Source: Callorhinus ursinus (Eukaryota; Chordata; Mammalia; Carnivora; Otariidae). Taken from it: a stretch of 64,000 nucleotides of DNA. The notes under the pieces were generated by a model. The model searched no databases. It saw nothing but the letters and a program-made list of their open reading frames with translations, and was not told the origin of the DNA. Location: the NCBI RefSeq assembly GCF_003265705.1, contig NW_020312785.1, positions 128,941,665-129,005,664 on the forward strand, written 5' to 3'. This document shows, in pieces, positions 10,336-22,424 of the stretch. Numbering within the stretch: position 1 is the first letter of the stretch; every line of letters begins with the position of its first letter. The position numbers and the translations under genes are program-made.

Positions 10336-11085
10336 TTCATGAAAGGGGCTTTGAAATTTTAAAAACCATAAGAGACCTTCACCAAACATCTGTTGAGGAC
10401 TTCCTAAGTGGATGGCGGTGAGGGGACCACGGGAGTGCTTCAAATCCTTTCCCTCGTGGAACATTTTCTCCGCGAAGATAATACTTGTCAAGAACAACCA
10501 CCCAAGATTCATGTATGCTGAACAAAGTAAAATTGAATTAAATAAAGAGCTAGAATGTTCCGACAAGGAAGGAGTCGCCACAGGCCAGAGGGTCAGGGAA
10601 GGCTTCCCGGCCCTTGCGACATGGAAGGAGTGGGAAAGAGTGTTTCATATAAAGAGACTACTGTGAACAAAGATGCAGGGCTGGGGACGGCCAGGCATGG
10701 CCCAGACCCACAAGAATTCCAGGTCAGCATGAACCGGGAAGAAACCGGACTGGGAAGAAGCCTGGATAGCGGCAGGAGGGTTCTAAACACAACAGATTCA
10801 GAGGTGGTCGGACCATGGGCACCATCACCTTCAGGCAGCGGAACTCAGGGGGAAACACTGAAGACGTTCAGGGGAGACATTGCAGGGTCTGACCTCAGCA
10901 GTGCTGGAAGGTGCAGGCACCTGGAGAGACCAGGGAGCGGGGCCTCTGAGGGGGATGGGAGACGAGGTGAGGTCACTGGGAAATGTGAATGGGGACGCCA
11001 CCAAGTACATGGGGAGTTTCAATGAGGGACCTTAGAACTGCTCAGGGAGGAAGCAGAACATTATACCTGCTCACCAGTTGCTGGG
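10336..11085. other. unique sequence, no gene seen
   Basis: Purine-rich in the second half. A 156-codon frame (10555-11025) is overlapped on the opposite strand by frames of similar quality, has low-complexity Gly/Arg/Ser composition and resembles no family. I do not call it a gene. Confidence 0.45.
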
Positions 11086-11087
11086 AG

Positions 11088-11268
11088 CTTTGCGGGCATT
11101 AGCCCATTTACCACACAACGCTTGTGAGGTGAGTACTGTTTTCACCACTGGTGAGAAAACAGAGTCTAAGGGAGGTTAATTAACTTGCCCCGTATCCTCC
11201 AGCTGGGACTGAGTCGTGGAGCTGGAATTCGAACCCAGGCCCTCCGACCCCAAAGCATGTGAAGTTGA
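11088..11268 (-). mobile_element. MIR SINE, ancient
   Basis: The plus strand shows 'gtgaggtgagtactgttttc', 'gagaaaacagagtctaaggg', 'aattaacttgccc' and 'attcgaacccaggccct'. This is the reverse complement of MIR. Confidence 0.8.
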
Positions 11269-11319
11269 TTCAAACTCATTTAATAACAATTTAATGTAAG
11301 GGACTCCTGAATCCTTTTT

Positions 11320-11652
11320 TTCCCACTTATTTCAAACTTTTTTAAACGTATAATTAAAATGCACAGATCTTGGATGTTGAGTTTGATGAATTTTGACAGT
11401 TGCATACATCTGTATAACCACCATCCAAAACAAGATAAAGAACATTTCATTCATCCCAGTAAATTTCTTTATGCTTCTTTCCTGTCAATTCCCTCCCCAA
11501 CCCCCAGGGAACACATTCTGATTTCTGTCTCCGTGGATTGGTCTGCCTATTCTAAATTCCATATAAATGGAGTTTGTGTTCTGTTGTGTCTGGCTTCTTT
11601 CACTCAGCATCTTTTGAGCATTCATCCATGTTATTGTGTGTATCAATAATTC
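11320..11652 (-). mobile_element. old L1M 3' end fragment, antisense
   Basis: Typical antisense L1 3' UTR phrases appear: 'gttgcatacatctgtataac', 'gggaacacattctgatttct', 'ccatataaatggagtttgtg' and 'ctggcttctttcactcagca'. The fragment stops before the ORF2 part. Confidence 0.85.
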
Positions 11653-13551
11653 AAAGCACTATTTAGCTCAGGTCCCCTGAGAAACAGGTAAGTACTATGT
11701 TGGTAATACATTTCAAGCCTACTGAAAGTATCGATAGGCTGTTCTCTTTGGCTTTCTGAGAACCTAACCTTCTCTCTAGTCCACCTGAAGCATCCACTTG
11801 CCTGAAAGGAAAGTAGAGCATCAACTGCTGAAGAAAAGCCAAGAGAAACACCAAGGTAATAAGAGACTGTCCTTACATAATGGCTGTGGAATTAGCTTTT
11901 CAACCTAAAACCACAGTTTCGGACAATGGCTTCTTTTTTTTTTCTCTCCCAGTACAATAACCTTTTATCTAAAAGCGCACTAAATAAATACGTTAAAAGC
12001 TGTGATATCTTGACACCCAGGCAGGCAAAAACACACTCAGCAATTTAGTCAACACAACAGTGTCTTGTCAAAGAGTACCACCTGGAACAGATTTGAATTG
12101 CACACCATGTCTGCATGAACCCAGCTAGCTTACCGGAGTAAACAAGGCAAGAAAGGGGGCCAAGTACATTCCCTACGCCTTCAGCTTGCTGTGGCCTTGT
12201 ACTCTTCCCACACTTCCAAGAACTCTTGTGCTCAATCCTTTATTTTTCCCTAACGACGTTTATCTGCCTATACCTTAAGCACAGCATGAGAGCAAAATAA
12301 TGATGAGCCCAAAGGTTGAAAACTTGAGAAAACATGAAGAAAGAAGGAGCCCTCTCTCCCAGCCCTCTTCCATCAATCACTCTTGCCCCTTTGGTGAGTT
12401 CAAAAAAACCTCTGTTACATTCCATTTTATGTATAAACTAGATTTATCTATCGTCGTGTTGTTTATTACTTGTATAAACTTGTTTTCATTGTTCAATTGA
12501 TAGAGTTTTCTAACTGTGAACATTACCGAGGTATCTTGGGTTGGGAGAAAACACATCATCATTTTTTCCCACCACAATTTGGGAGAAAAAAAAAAAGTCA
12601 TTAAATGACTTATCCTTTAGTAGCAAAATTTTCAGGATTGAATTAGGTGGTTAAGCAGGGATAGGTAGGTTCAGACTTCTGCATTTCAAAACGGGTTTTT
12701 CAGCAAGACGGCAATCTTGAATCGTCTGCACCCCTTTGTCACTCCTGTGGTGTATCAGTGGGTGGAGATTCACATAAAAGCGATCCAGACAGAAAAGGGA
12801 ACTAGAAGAACAGCTGGTCCCTCTGCCGGCCCACAGGTGGGAAGGAAACAGGGAGACAAGAAAGATTAAGATGTACAAACATGGCAATTTCCTCTCACAG
12901 GCTTTTGCTTAGAGAAGGGACCGTGACTCCGGGCAGAGCAGCCAAGCTGGGCCTTAGCTCGATGGGAGAAAACCGGGCCAGGCCAGAATGAAGGTGGTGA
13001 GCCTCCCCAAGTCACCTCAGATGCCATCGCTGGAGACTGTGGACCTGGCTAGCGCCTGTGTTGGCCGAACCAAGGAGTTTGCTGCCCCACGCAGGGCCAC
13101 TGCTGGACCCCAAAGGTTTGGGACACTCAGTCACAGTGGCCACAGACCTCTGAGGACATTTCCTCAGAGACCCAGAAGGGAATGCCTTCCCCCTGAGGAC
13201 CCTGCCTCCAGGGCAAGCCTGCAGATGCCCCTCAAAGAGCCGCAACCCGGCTGGGCCCTTCCTCTCTCAGCCCCCAGTCAAAGCCCCTTGAAGCCATGAG
13301 GACAACCAGCCCCACACGGTACCTGCTGACTCTGACTCCAGGAGCCCCAGGGCCGAGGGAGATGAGAGGAGAGCGAGCGGATATGACCAGCCAAATACAG
13401 GCTTGGAAGCCCGCCAGCCCAGTGACCCAGGTTCTTCAACAGAAGAGACTAGGGAAGGGGCGGGGCAGCTATCAATTCAGAGCAGCCAAGTTAACAAATC
13501 TGTCTGCAATGTTTGGACCTTATCTGGATTCTCATTTTAAACAATCTCTAT
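11653..13551. other. 1.9 kb unique sequence, no gene seen
   Basis: No transposon was recognised. 11690-12650 is AT-rich. The segment 12900-13500 is GC-richer with overlapping frames of about 100 codons (12988-13299 plus, 13012-13245 minus), neither with family signal. Purely as a string, 'caggcttttgcttag' near 12899 resembles a splice acceptor, but no exon is supported. Confidence 0.4.
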
Positions 13552-13767
13552 TGGGCGCCTGGGTGGCTCAGTCATTAAGCGTCTGCCTTCCGCTCAGGTC
13601 CTGATCCCAAAGTCCTGGGATCGAGCCCCGCATCGGGCTCCCTGCTCAGCGGGAAGCCTGCTTCTCCCTCTCCCACTCCCCCTGCTTGTGTTCCTGCTCT
13701 CGCTGTGTCTCTGTCAAATAAACAAATAAAATCTTTAAAAAATAAATAAATAAATAAATAATAAATG
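13552..13767 (+). mobile_element. CAN-SINE
   Basis: Complete SINE close to the apparent arctoid consensus. It has head, 'ggctccctgctcagcgggaa', CT-rich body and a long AATA-rich tail (13735-13765). Flanking aacaatct repeats lie at 13540-13547 and 13768-13775. Confidence 0.95.
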
Positions 13768-13889
13768 AACAATCTGTAACAAAAACATTTCTCAGACATT
13801 AAGGGAAATTGAATGATGTAAGGAAGCATTCATTGCCTTTGGTATGCTGATAGTATTATGGTTTGTGGGTTAGTTGGTTTGTTTTTAAA

Positions 13890-14096
13890 GAATCCTCAGA
13901 GATACATCCTGAAACATTCATGGACAAAATCTGGGATTTGCTGCAAAATGATCTGAGGGAGAGGAGTCGATAGAACAGATGGAACTCCTCTGGCTGGGGG
14001 CTCGCACCGTCGAACCCGGGCAACTGGAACACAGGAGTTCCTTGTACCATTTTGTCCACTTTTGAATATGTTTGAGGTTTCCCATCATAAAATGTT
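13890..14096 (+). mobile_element. old L1M-type 3' UTR fragment (tentative)
   Basis: The order of 'ggatttgctgcaaaatgatc', 'gtaccattttgtcc', 'cttttgaatatgtttgaggt' and 'cccatcataaaatgttaaag' resembles a common mammalian L1M 3' UTR ending in AATAAA-like sequence. It is strongly diverged and the family is uncertain. Confidence 0.5.
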
Positions 14097-15509
14097 AAAG
14101 AAAGGCAGGAAGGAGGGTGGGCGGGAGGGGATGGAAACCAGAAGTGGGAGAGATGTCATTAGGATGGGGGTGGGGAGGCTGTGAGGGAGCTGGTATCTGC
14201 TGGGCAGGATCCTGACCACATGGGAAGGGAGGAAGGGCAGGCTTTTAGGAAGGGGGGTGCCACACAAGGCCTGGAGAGGCGCCCTGAGAGCCGCGCGTGC
14301 GTGAGGGGAGGGAGCCCAGGTTGCAAGCAGCTCTGGGCCCTTGCCCTCAGGGTTGATTGTGTGAGCCACCTGACAGCCGGCAGCAGTTTGGGGCTGGGCA
14401 CTTATCTCACCCAGCAACCTGGGGACCGGCAGTGCTGTCCCTTGTCTGTCCCCATACCTGAATCCATGCAGCAGTTTGGACTGAATTACCCGTATTATGA
14501 CCTGTAGCTGCTGGTGCCCCCAAAGCAGAACAGGTGTAGCCAAAGAAATAAAACGGAGATAAAGATGTACAAGGCCTGAAGGAAACTTAGGTAAAAGGAC
14601 ACAGGATTCGTGGTCTGGTGGGGGTGGGGGGGTAGTGGGAGGAGGGCAGGAAGGAGGAGAGGGGGAGCAGCAGAAAGCTGGTTAGTTTTGCACTCCGAAG
14701 GGGAAGAAGCTACAGCTGAGCGGACCTCACCTCACTATGGTGGAAGCACAGCCCTGGAAGTCAGGGTGTGTGCTGAAAACTCCCGAGAGGAAACCCTCCA
14801 TCTGCAAGGAAACCCTCCATCTGCATCTGTGTAAAGTCTGCCAAGGGCCTGTCCTGTTTTGGTTTCTCCTATTTGGAGATTTAAGATTCATTCACTAAGT
14901 GTTTCTATTAATAGAACAGAATATTAATGTTAATGATGACGATGTTCACAAATACATGAATCGTTTAGGCTCCGCGGCTCTGTTTTAAATAGCAAGATAA
15001 TAGAGACAAAGAAATTAAGGGAGAGATTGCTTTTCCACCCAAATTGTTCACAGCCTGAAAATCTACAGCTCAAGAACTGGAGACTGACGGTGGGAGAAAA
15101 GCCGCCTGGGAAACACTTCCCTTCCAGAGATGGCACAGGCATCCACTGAGCACAAGGGAAGAATCCTTGCTTGGAGTTCCGAAAGTAATTTTGAGTATCT
15201 ACTATGGGAAAGGCAGACTTTGCTTTCCTCTGATACCAATTTCCCAATTGATTTTCTAACATTTGAGAGAAAGGGACATTTCCCTTAACCTTTGACCTGA
15301 GAGGTGGGCACAGGGCTTTGCCATTTCTCTGCACCTAGGACTTCACTAACAATGACAGCCCTCCGGTGACCCAGGGCCTGGGGTGTAACAGCCTTTGTAA
15401 GTTCAGTCCTCTGGGGATTTAAAAGTGCAGGGCTCCAAGGCCCTTATTCTTATTCTTAGGGCCCCAAGCCACATGTCTGAGAGAGTTCTCAGTGGGTTTT
15501 GAATTCCTG
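14097..15509. other. unique sequence, no gene seen
   Basis: G-rich at 14100-14420 and 14610-14700, where frames of 108-152 codons lie open on both strands together. That is expected from base composition. AT-rich after 14850. No exon or repeat was recognised, apart from a 19-bp tandem duplication at 14788-14825. Confidence 0.45.
14788..14825. repeat. 19-bp tandem duplication
   Basis: aggaaaccctccatctgca occurs twice back to back (14788-14806 and 14807-14825) with no mismatch, pointing to a recent local duplication. Confidence 0.95.
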
Positions 15510-15690
15510 CAAAGCTTCCTAGCTTACATGGGTTTGGGGTGGTTATTTAACCTCTATGAGTTTATGAGGATTAAATGAGAAAATTTAGGGTAAACATTTA
15601 GCCAGTGTTGGGCTCATGCTAAGTGCTGAGTAAATGAGATCTACTGTTGTTATTAGTATTGTTATTATTGCTAGCATTATTATTTTACGG
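15510..15690 (+). mobile_element. MIR SINE, ancient
   Basis: 'ggttatttaacctctatgag', 'gaggattaaatgagaaa' and 'gctaagtgctgagtaaatg' follow the MIR order. The end runs into an ATT-rich tract (15645-15690). Confidence 0.75.
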
Positions 15691-15950
15691 GCAGAACGAA
15701 TGAGCTGGCAACACGAGTACAAACTCTAGCCAGAATTTGACAAGGACGAAATGAAACCAGACCCAGTCACCCCATGAAGGAGCCTGTGCTTGACAGGCCT
15801 TAAGAATTCATTCCCCAACTCCCGCAGGCCAGCCCGCCCTGCTCCTCTCAGTGGTCTTTAGATGAAAGTTTCTTTGAAGCCAGGAACTCACTGTTGTTCC
15901 TCAATGGAGCCACAACCTCCAAAGGTGGTGTGTTCTAAATTGCTGGTGAG

Positions 15951-16103
15951 GGGCGCCTGGGTGGCTCAGTGGGTTAAGCGTCTGCCTTTGGCTCAGGTCA
16001 TGATCCTGGGGCCCTGGGATCAAGCTCGCTACTCCCTCTCATCCCTGCTCCTCTCTATCTCTCGCTCCCTCTCTCCAATAAATAAAATCTTTAAAAATAA
16101 AAA
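15951..16103 (+). mobile_element. CAN-SINE with internal deletion
   Basis: Head and tail are intact, but the middle block between 'gggatcaagc' and 'tcgctactccctctc' lacks roughly 50 bases present in other copies. The tail is 'aataaataaaatcttt'. Flanking aaattgct / aaactgct strings are a possible imperfect target duplication. Confidence 0.93.
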
Positions 16104-17970
16104 ACTGCTTATGGACAGTCTGCAATATACAGATCAGCCAAACTAGGTATTTTTTCCTTTCCCAGCTTGCCAAGGAGGGCCTGGTGAAGTCCTGTTAAGG
16201 ACTGGGTGGTCTTGCATTTGAGAAGGGCAGCATGTTTCAAGGGCAAGCAAGTGAGTGTGAAACTTTCTGCCAAGGTGGGGAAGGAGCAGTTTCTGGAGCT
16301 TTGACACACGCTGCCAATTGTATAACATAGAAAGGAGAATCCAGTGATTTTACCTCACTAAAGAAGGCAAACCAGAGCAAATGAATTGGGGTTGGAGAGG
16401 GTCAGGAGGAGGTGCAGCTGGATCAAGAGGAAAATATCTGCCCCTCCTCATATCCCAGGGTGAGTTCAAAGCCAGCGTGGACATCAGCGCTGCTGCAAAT
16501 CTCTGGGTGCGGCTGGTGCAAAGTGACAGGGAGTCCGAGGCGTTCGGGAAGGGGTGGGGAGTCTGTGTGAAAGGACCCAGGCCAAGGGTCCCCCCTCACC
16601 TGGTCAGAGGAGACTCCTGTGTCCCTCAGGCCACAGACATCGCCCAGCTTATTTCAGGAGAGCCCAATCCCAAAGGAACGTGTGGGCAGAGCCCACTCCA
16701 AGCTAGAGACTGCTCAGAGAAAATTCCAGGGCCCTAAACCCTGAACTGGCTACCTCCCCTCAGAGCCAGAGGGAAAGGCAAGGAGAACTCCGTCTTTATG
16801 TTTCAGAGTATTTTGAGAAAGCCATGTTTCCAGTAATTTGGTTCTGTTTAAAAAAGAGAGAGAGAGAGAGGCAGAGGGAAAGGGAGAAAAGCCTGAACTC
16901 ATTTCATGCTGAGAAAGCAAGCTCACACTTAGCTTGTTTTAAAAGTGTGTAAATACGACTTCTCAAGCAGAAATTTAGAAATAAAAAAAATAATAATGAA
17001 AGCTTCTGGCTGCGGAGTGTGGTGGAGCGGGGGCACCAGGTAGGAACGTACAGGTGTAACCACTGGTGTCCTCTCGCACCGCTCCAACTGTTCTCATAAC
17101 ATCTGACAGCTCTTCACCTCCTCACCGGGAAGTGAGCTGATTTCATTTCAAGCTCTCACAAATGAAAAGAAACAGGGCTATAACCCTTTTATGGAGTGAG
17201 TGAAAAATGTTTTGTGTAGGGTAATTTGAGCACCAACTGGAATTCACCAGGTGATTTTATATCATTTCCATAAACTTTTATTGAATTAAGATAATAGTGT
17301 CTTGGATTTACATGTCACATCTCTTTAGAGGGAGTAAAGCAAATTCCCATATATTTCCTCAATTTCCAAAAATCCCTGTGAAGTAAGATCTGGCAGGCAC
17401 TATCATTCCTGTAAAATAAAATCTACATGCAAAATGTTTTTGCCTTTCCCTTTAGTCCACCAAGATATGGTTGAGCCCTTTAAGAGATTCTTTCATGCAT
17501 AAAACAATCTCCTCATAACAGTTACAGACACTTTAATTTTATTATGTGATACTGCTTTATAACTCCTGTACAGCTTCATGAATTCTGGCTTTGAAGCCGC
17601 AACTTCTGAAATCCTCCTTTCTCCATTTAAACATCAGTTTCAAAAATAATCTTTTTGAATATTTAAAAGATCAGAGGTACTGTTTAAACCCCTCTTTAAG
17701 ACAGGAATATGATTGAGTGACAATCACCCTCTTCAACAGATGCCCCAAACTCTAAAAGAAGCTTCTTGCCTTTTCATTATAAAAAAGAATTTATTATACA
17801 CCATTCCAGTTACTCTAGTGAGCAATTTAGAAGGTGTAGTATTTTTCTCCTTTCAGGTTTTGCCAGAGAGGGGGAAAATGTATTATGGAAGACGCTACTC
17901 TCACAATCATCAAAGAGTGTGGAGCGGGGTGTAAGTTTGAGTGCAGATGTGTTCTTAAAGAGAGTGCCTT
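16104..17970. other. 1.9 kb unique sequence, no gene seen
   Basis: Includes a short (AG)n tract at about 16853-16870 and otherwise unique sequence, AT-rich from 16900 on. A 118-codon frame at 16381-16737 has no recognisable domain. No recognisable repeat occurs between 17000 and 17970 except a possible MIR scrap near 17330-17420. The stretch is worth testing for conservation. Confidence 0.4.
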
Positions 17971-18183
17971 ATTTTTTTTTCAAGATTTATTTATTTATTT
18001 GAGAGAGAGAGAGTGAGAGCAAGAGCAGGGGGAGGGGCAGAGGGAAAGGGAGAGAATCTCAAGCCAACTCCGCACTCGGAGCCCCACGTCCTGGCTCTCT
18101 GCCCAGTGGGGAGTCTGCTTCTCCCTCTCCCTCTGTGCGCGCTCTCTCTCTCTCTAGTAAATAAATAAAATCTTAAAAAAAAA
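17971..18183. mobile_element. fold-back chimera of two CAN-SINE 3' halves
   Basis: The left half (17971 to about 18085) is the 3' part of a SINE in minus orientation, starting with a T-rich tail and 'caagatttatttatttattt'. The right half (about 18086-18183) is the 3' part of a SINE in plus orientation, ending 'taaataaataaaatctt'. Both lack heads, so the unit is an imperfect inverted repeat. The join lies at 'gagccccacgt...ggctc', a block that is almost its own reverse complement in this SINE family. No clear target duplication was found. Confidence 0.88.
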
Positions 18184-18282
18184 TTAACTGAGCTCTTGAC
18201 CCCTCATTTGTGCTGAGGTGGAAAACTTAATCTCACCAATCCAAAGCAACTAGTCGCTTCTAATTTAAAAATAATGCCCTTT

Positions 18283-18517
18283 GCGGGCACCTGGGTGGCT
18301 CAGTCAGTTGAACGTCTGACTCTTGATTTCGGCTCAGGTCATGATCTCAGGGTCGTGAGATCGAGCCCCGTGTCAAGCGCGGATGCTCAGTGCAGAATCT
18401 GCTTGAGAGTCTCTCTCTGCCTCTGCCCCCCCCCCACCGCTCATGTGCGCACCCTCTCTCCCTCTCTCTCTCAAATAAATAAATCTTTAAAAAAATAAAT
18501 AAATAAAAATAAAAGTC
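18283..18517 (+). mobile_element. CAN-SINE
   Basis: Complete copy with C-rich middle (run of nine C near 18427) and AAATAAATAAA tail. The direct repeat atgcccttt flanks it at 18274-18282 and 18518-18526. Confidence 0.96.
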
Positions 18518-18526
18518 ATGCCCTTT

Positions 18527-19392
18527 TGGATAACCTCTGGTGAGCAACCTTGGATCCTCAGGTGATCCAAGTGCCGGGAGGCTGCATAAAATGTGCGTCT
18601 CTCCTGGCCTCTGTGAGTGGGGCCTGCACGGCCATGTGAGCATCTCTTCTGATACCCCGGCAGCCGTCAGGCACATGCCTTCCTTACCCTGCTCTTGCCA
18701 ACCACAGGCCCTGGCTGGCCCACTGGGCCCCTCCCTGAGGAGTGGGAGTTCTGAGCTGCCCTCCGAGGGCCATACCCACGTCCCCTAGGCCTCTGAGGCT
18801 TCACCTGAGCTCAGCCCTCAGGACACTACCAGGCCCCAGGCTCCAGGCTTCCCCAGGAGGGTTAGTATCCCAGGGCACACCTGGAAGAGGCAGGCAGTTG
18901 CAGTTTGCTCTCCAGTCCCCTGCCCTCTCTGAGGCATCCACCCTCCACTTCCACCGGCCCTTTGGAATTTCTCTGAGGCAGAATCACAGAACACTGGGCA
19001 TCCCGTGGAGACCCCCTCCCTCCAAGCTCTGGTCCTGTCCACTGCAAGTCTTTCTCCTTTCCCCTCAAGTTTGCTTCTCTTTTGAGGCAGGAGACTTGTG
19101 TTTTCTTCCTCACTCATTCTATACTCTAGACCAGTGTTCTTTTCTCTGGACCAACAACCGCAGTAACATCTCCTGAGGACTTACTAGCCCCCAGCTGCTC
19201 CCAGCCGGAGTTTGAGCGAAACTAGTTCCAGAGTCCCTCAACCTCCGCATCCAGCGCCTGGGAGTTTAAACCAAGTCTGGAATTCAGAAGCCTCTTTCCC
19301 TTCTGAAGCACTAGGCTTTCAGAACTTATCTCTGCTTTAAATATTCATAGGCCCACCTGAGAACCAACTCAAAAACCACGCTTTACTTTTTA
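18527..19392. other. GC-rich unique sequence, no gene seen
   Basis: Frames of 82-144 codons are open on both strands between 18540 and 19176. That is typical of GC-rich DNA. No domain was recognised. Confidence 0.45.
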
Positions 19393-19540
19393 ACAGCCTG
19401 ATTGAGAGATAATTGGCTACAATCAACTGCACATATGTAAAGTGTACCGTTTCATAAGTTTTGACTTATGTATACATCTGGGAAACCATCGCCACAATCA
19501 AGATAATGATCACCACAAAAAGTTTCGTGTTCTGTCAGGA
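19393..19540 (-). mobile_element. old L1M 3' end fragment, antisense
   Basis: The phrases 'aaagtgtaccgtttcataag', 'ttgacttatgtatacatctg', 'aaaccatcgccacaatcaag' and 'caccacaaaaagtttcgtgt' are the classic antisense L1M 3' UTR. Confidence 0.88.
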
Positions 19541-20084
19541 TTTGTTTCTGGTTTTGATGGGTTTCTCCTGCCATGGCAGGACCAGCCTCAGCTTCTCTTG
19601 TTTTCATGGTGAAGCGGGCGGAGGGGGCAGGGCAGGGAGAGGGAGGAGTTGCCAGGAAAGAAAGGCCACTGGGTGAGAATTTAAAACATTATCTCACTGC
19701 AGAGTCACTCTGCCCCTCCTATTTCGGCGGGAAGACTAGATTCTGAGGGCCATGCTGGGAACCAGAGGTATGGCAACGAACAAGACAGACGCACGCCTGA
19801 GTCCCGAGCTCAGGGCTAGTGAGGAATCCGTGCATTTGCTAAGCACTGGGAAGGGCCTCGGCAGGGAGCGTGCTGGAGAGGAAATAACAAGAGAGCCAGC
19901 CTGGAACCTGGGTAGAGAGCGGGGCATTTAAACTGAGACCTGAAGGGTGGGTCTGAACTGACAAGGTGACTTCCAAGCAGAAGAAAGTGTGCGTGTGTGC
20001 GTGCCAAGGACGGGGCTCCAGCCAGAGCTGGGCCCCGAGAAACTGAGCAACGAGGCCACTCTCCCCTCCTCACCCAACGCCGAA
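19541..20084. other. unique sequence, no gene seen
   Basis: No exon was recognised. The part from 19750 ('gaaccagaggtatggcaacg' ... 'gtgcatttgctaagcactgg') loosely recalls an ancient mammalian repeat but could not be assigned. Confidence 0.4.
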
Positions 20085-20185
20085 TCTGCCGGCGCCTCTG
20101 ACTTCCAGCCTCCACAACTGTGAGAGAGAAATGTTTGTTGTTTGAACCCCCGAGTGTATGGGACTTGGCTAGAGCAGCCCTCCCG
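20085..20185 (+). mobile_element. 3' fragment of a MaLR-type LTR
   Basis: 'tctgacttccagcctccaca', 'actgtgagagagaaatg' and 'ttgtttgaacccccgagtgt' match the 3' end of the same LTR class as 37437-37828. The 5' part is missing or too decayed to see. Confidence 0.65.
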
Positions 20186-20911
20186 GACTGAGACGCTGAC
20201 AGTGACTCATGAACTCACTGTCAGGATCAAGATGGTCCTTGGCTTGGGGAGGGCTCTGTTACTCCTGGGCCAAGCTTGGACACAGGGTCTTTGTAGACTG
20301 GGAGTCCCAGAGCCTTGGATCCAGCCTTCCTGGCTGCACCCCAGAGCCTCTCCATGGGGTCGCTGTGGTGAGGAACTGTGGATCCTTCTGAAACATGACC
20401 CAGTCCCAAGCTCTCCTCCTCCCTCCCGGGGCTGGCCTTTTCCACCATCGCTCCGTCCCCTTTCCCTCTGAGCAGGTTCTTCATTGCTTCTCCCTCTGTT
20501 GGCCTCTCCCGGCTGAGGGCAGAGTAAAATGCTAATGCATTTCCTGAGCAACTCCTTCTGTCATCTGGCCCTCCGCCAGTGCAGTGTTCTGCCCCCTCAC
20601 ATATCCTGAAGGAGGTGGGGTCCGGCTAGCCTCTCACTGCGGCGCCCTGGGCTCTGTCCTAGGTTGCTTCCCCAGGACAGGAACTCCTACAAACCAGGAG
20701 ATAAGCCGGGGGGAAAAGGTGAATGTTCCACTTCCGAAGGTGGCAAACTTCCCGCCCAGGCCCAGCGTCCCTGGAGGCTCCACGTAACCAGGGGAGGAGC
20801 TCTTGTCTTCAGCTGAAAAAGCCCTTGAAGGGGGATTTAGCGGGACACCGCTCTTTATACTTTCAGAGCCCCACATGGAGTGGGAACTGGAAAAGTTCCT
20901 CTTTATTCGTT
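20186..20911. other. unique sequence, no gene seen
   Basis: GC-moderate sequence with overlapping frames on both strands (20142-20551). None resembles a known protein. Confidence 0.4.
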
Positions 20912-20929
20912 TGAATCAGAGTATTTGTT

Positions 20930-21152
20930 TTTGGGGTTTTTTAAAGATTTTATGTATTTGAGACAGAGTGAGAGAGAGAGAGAGAGCATGGGGGGAGTGG
21001 AGGAGCACAAATGTGGGGGCAGGGAGGGGGCAGAGGGAGAAGCAGACTCCCTGCTGAGCGGGGAGCCCGATGCGGAGCTCGATCCCGGTACCCTGGGACC
21101 ATGACCTGAGCCGAAGGCAGATGCTTAACCGACTGAGCCACCCAGGCGCCCC
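20930..21152 (-). mobile_element. CAN-SINE, recent
   Basis: Complete minus-strand copy ending in 'gagccacccaggcgcccc'. A perfect 18-bp target duplication, tgaatcagagtatttgtt, lies at 20912-20929 and 21153-21170. This is one of the clearest young insertions here. Confidence 0.98.
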
Positions 21153-21170
21153 TGAATCAGAGTATTTGTT

Positions 21171-22424
21171 GAATTGAAACTCCTACCTGACTTGTATTCA
21201 GAGCCGATCTCTGTACTCCTTTACGTCAGCGCATTCAGGTATCTGTTTTTAGAGAGTAAAAACCTCATGCGATCCTAGGAGGATTTTTCAGTGTCCACAC
21301 GGAGGAGCGGTAACAGCAGTGTTGGCGAGCACTGCCCGTGGTGGGGGGGCGGCGGCTGTCCCCGCCCCCCACGCCCTGCACTCTCCCAACAGCAGCTGTC
21401 CGCCTCTCCCTCCGGTTGATTCAGAGTCTCCACTTTTTTATTTTTTGCCTCTTTCAGAGTCCTCCCCTTTTATCTTTCTAACTCATCACCTTCCAATGCA
21501 CCACTATCGCTCACACCCCCGCACCCACCACTCACTTTCTAAAGGTTATTTCCAAGCATCCTTTACCCGGCACAAGTTTATGTTTGCGGTAACCCACCAC
21601 ATTCACGTGAAGCAAGGCTGATGATTCCTCACCTGACTCACAGAGTCCTTTAATGGGATCTTTCAGATAATCTGGTTTCCGCCTCCTGTTTTACCTAAAA
21701 AGAAAGCGCCCCCTCCCCCCCCTGCCCCCGCAAAGAAAAAGGGCCCAGGAAGACAAAAGGGCAGATGGGTTCAGCGTGAGGAGCACTTCCCCACCTGGGG
21801 CTCCTGCACACCCACAGATGTGGCTGTCTGCAGCTCAGTCAACAGAAGGGTATTGAGCCCCGCCTTAACTGGGGTCCCAGAGACAGTGAGAGCAGGCTCG
21901 TGGACAAGGGCTCTACTACACAAGTGCTCCCAGGTGATGCTGGAAGGGATGGGAGACCGGGACAGGGCAGGCGAGGAGGCCACAGAACGGGGGCCGTCTC
22001 AGGCAGGCTGGGGAGCATAAGCTACTCTCAGTGTCTCTCACCCTGGGGCCAAGGAGCCCAGCCCTCACTCTCCCACACCTGTGAGTTATTGGGAACAGGC
22101 CCCCCCCCACCCCAGGGGACAGAAACTCCTCCCAGGTGGGGGCATGGATGGGTACATCCATTTTCTCTACTTTGTGGTATGTCCCACTATGAATAGAAAA
22201 GAGGCACCGTCAGCTCTGGGTACTTGGCGAGGGGCTCCAGTGGCCTCGGGGCAGTGCCCTGAAGGTCACAGCTGGCTGATGTTAGCAGTGACTCACACAG
22301 AACCCGGACATGGTGCAGTCAGTTGCCGGGGTCCAAGGTGCCTGGGTGGGTCACCAGCGGGATGAGTATAGTCACACTGTGGCCAGCCCTGGTGCTTCCA
22401 GGCCCTGGCCATTGAAGCCACGCA
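21171..22424. other. unique sequence, no gene seen
   Basis: A pyrimidine-rich part at 21340-21560, poly(C) near 21715 and GC-rich sequence at 21780-22330. Frames of up to 100 codons exist on both strands without recognisable domains. Confidence 0.4.

Noticed and set aside
10555..11025. 156-codon plus frame
   Set aside because: Low-complexity Gly/Ser/Arg composition, overlapping minus frames and no family resemblance.
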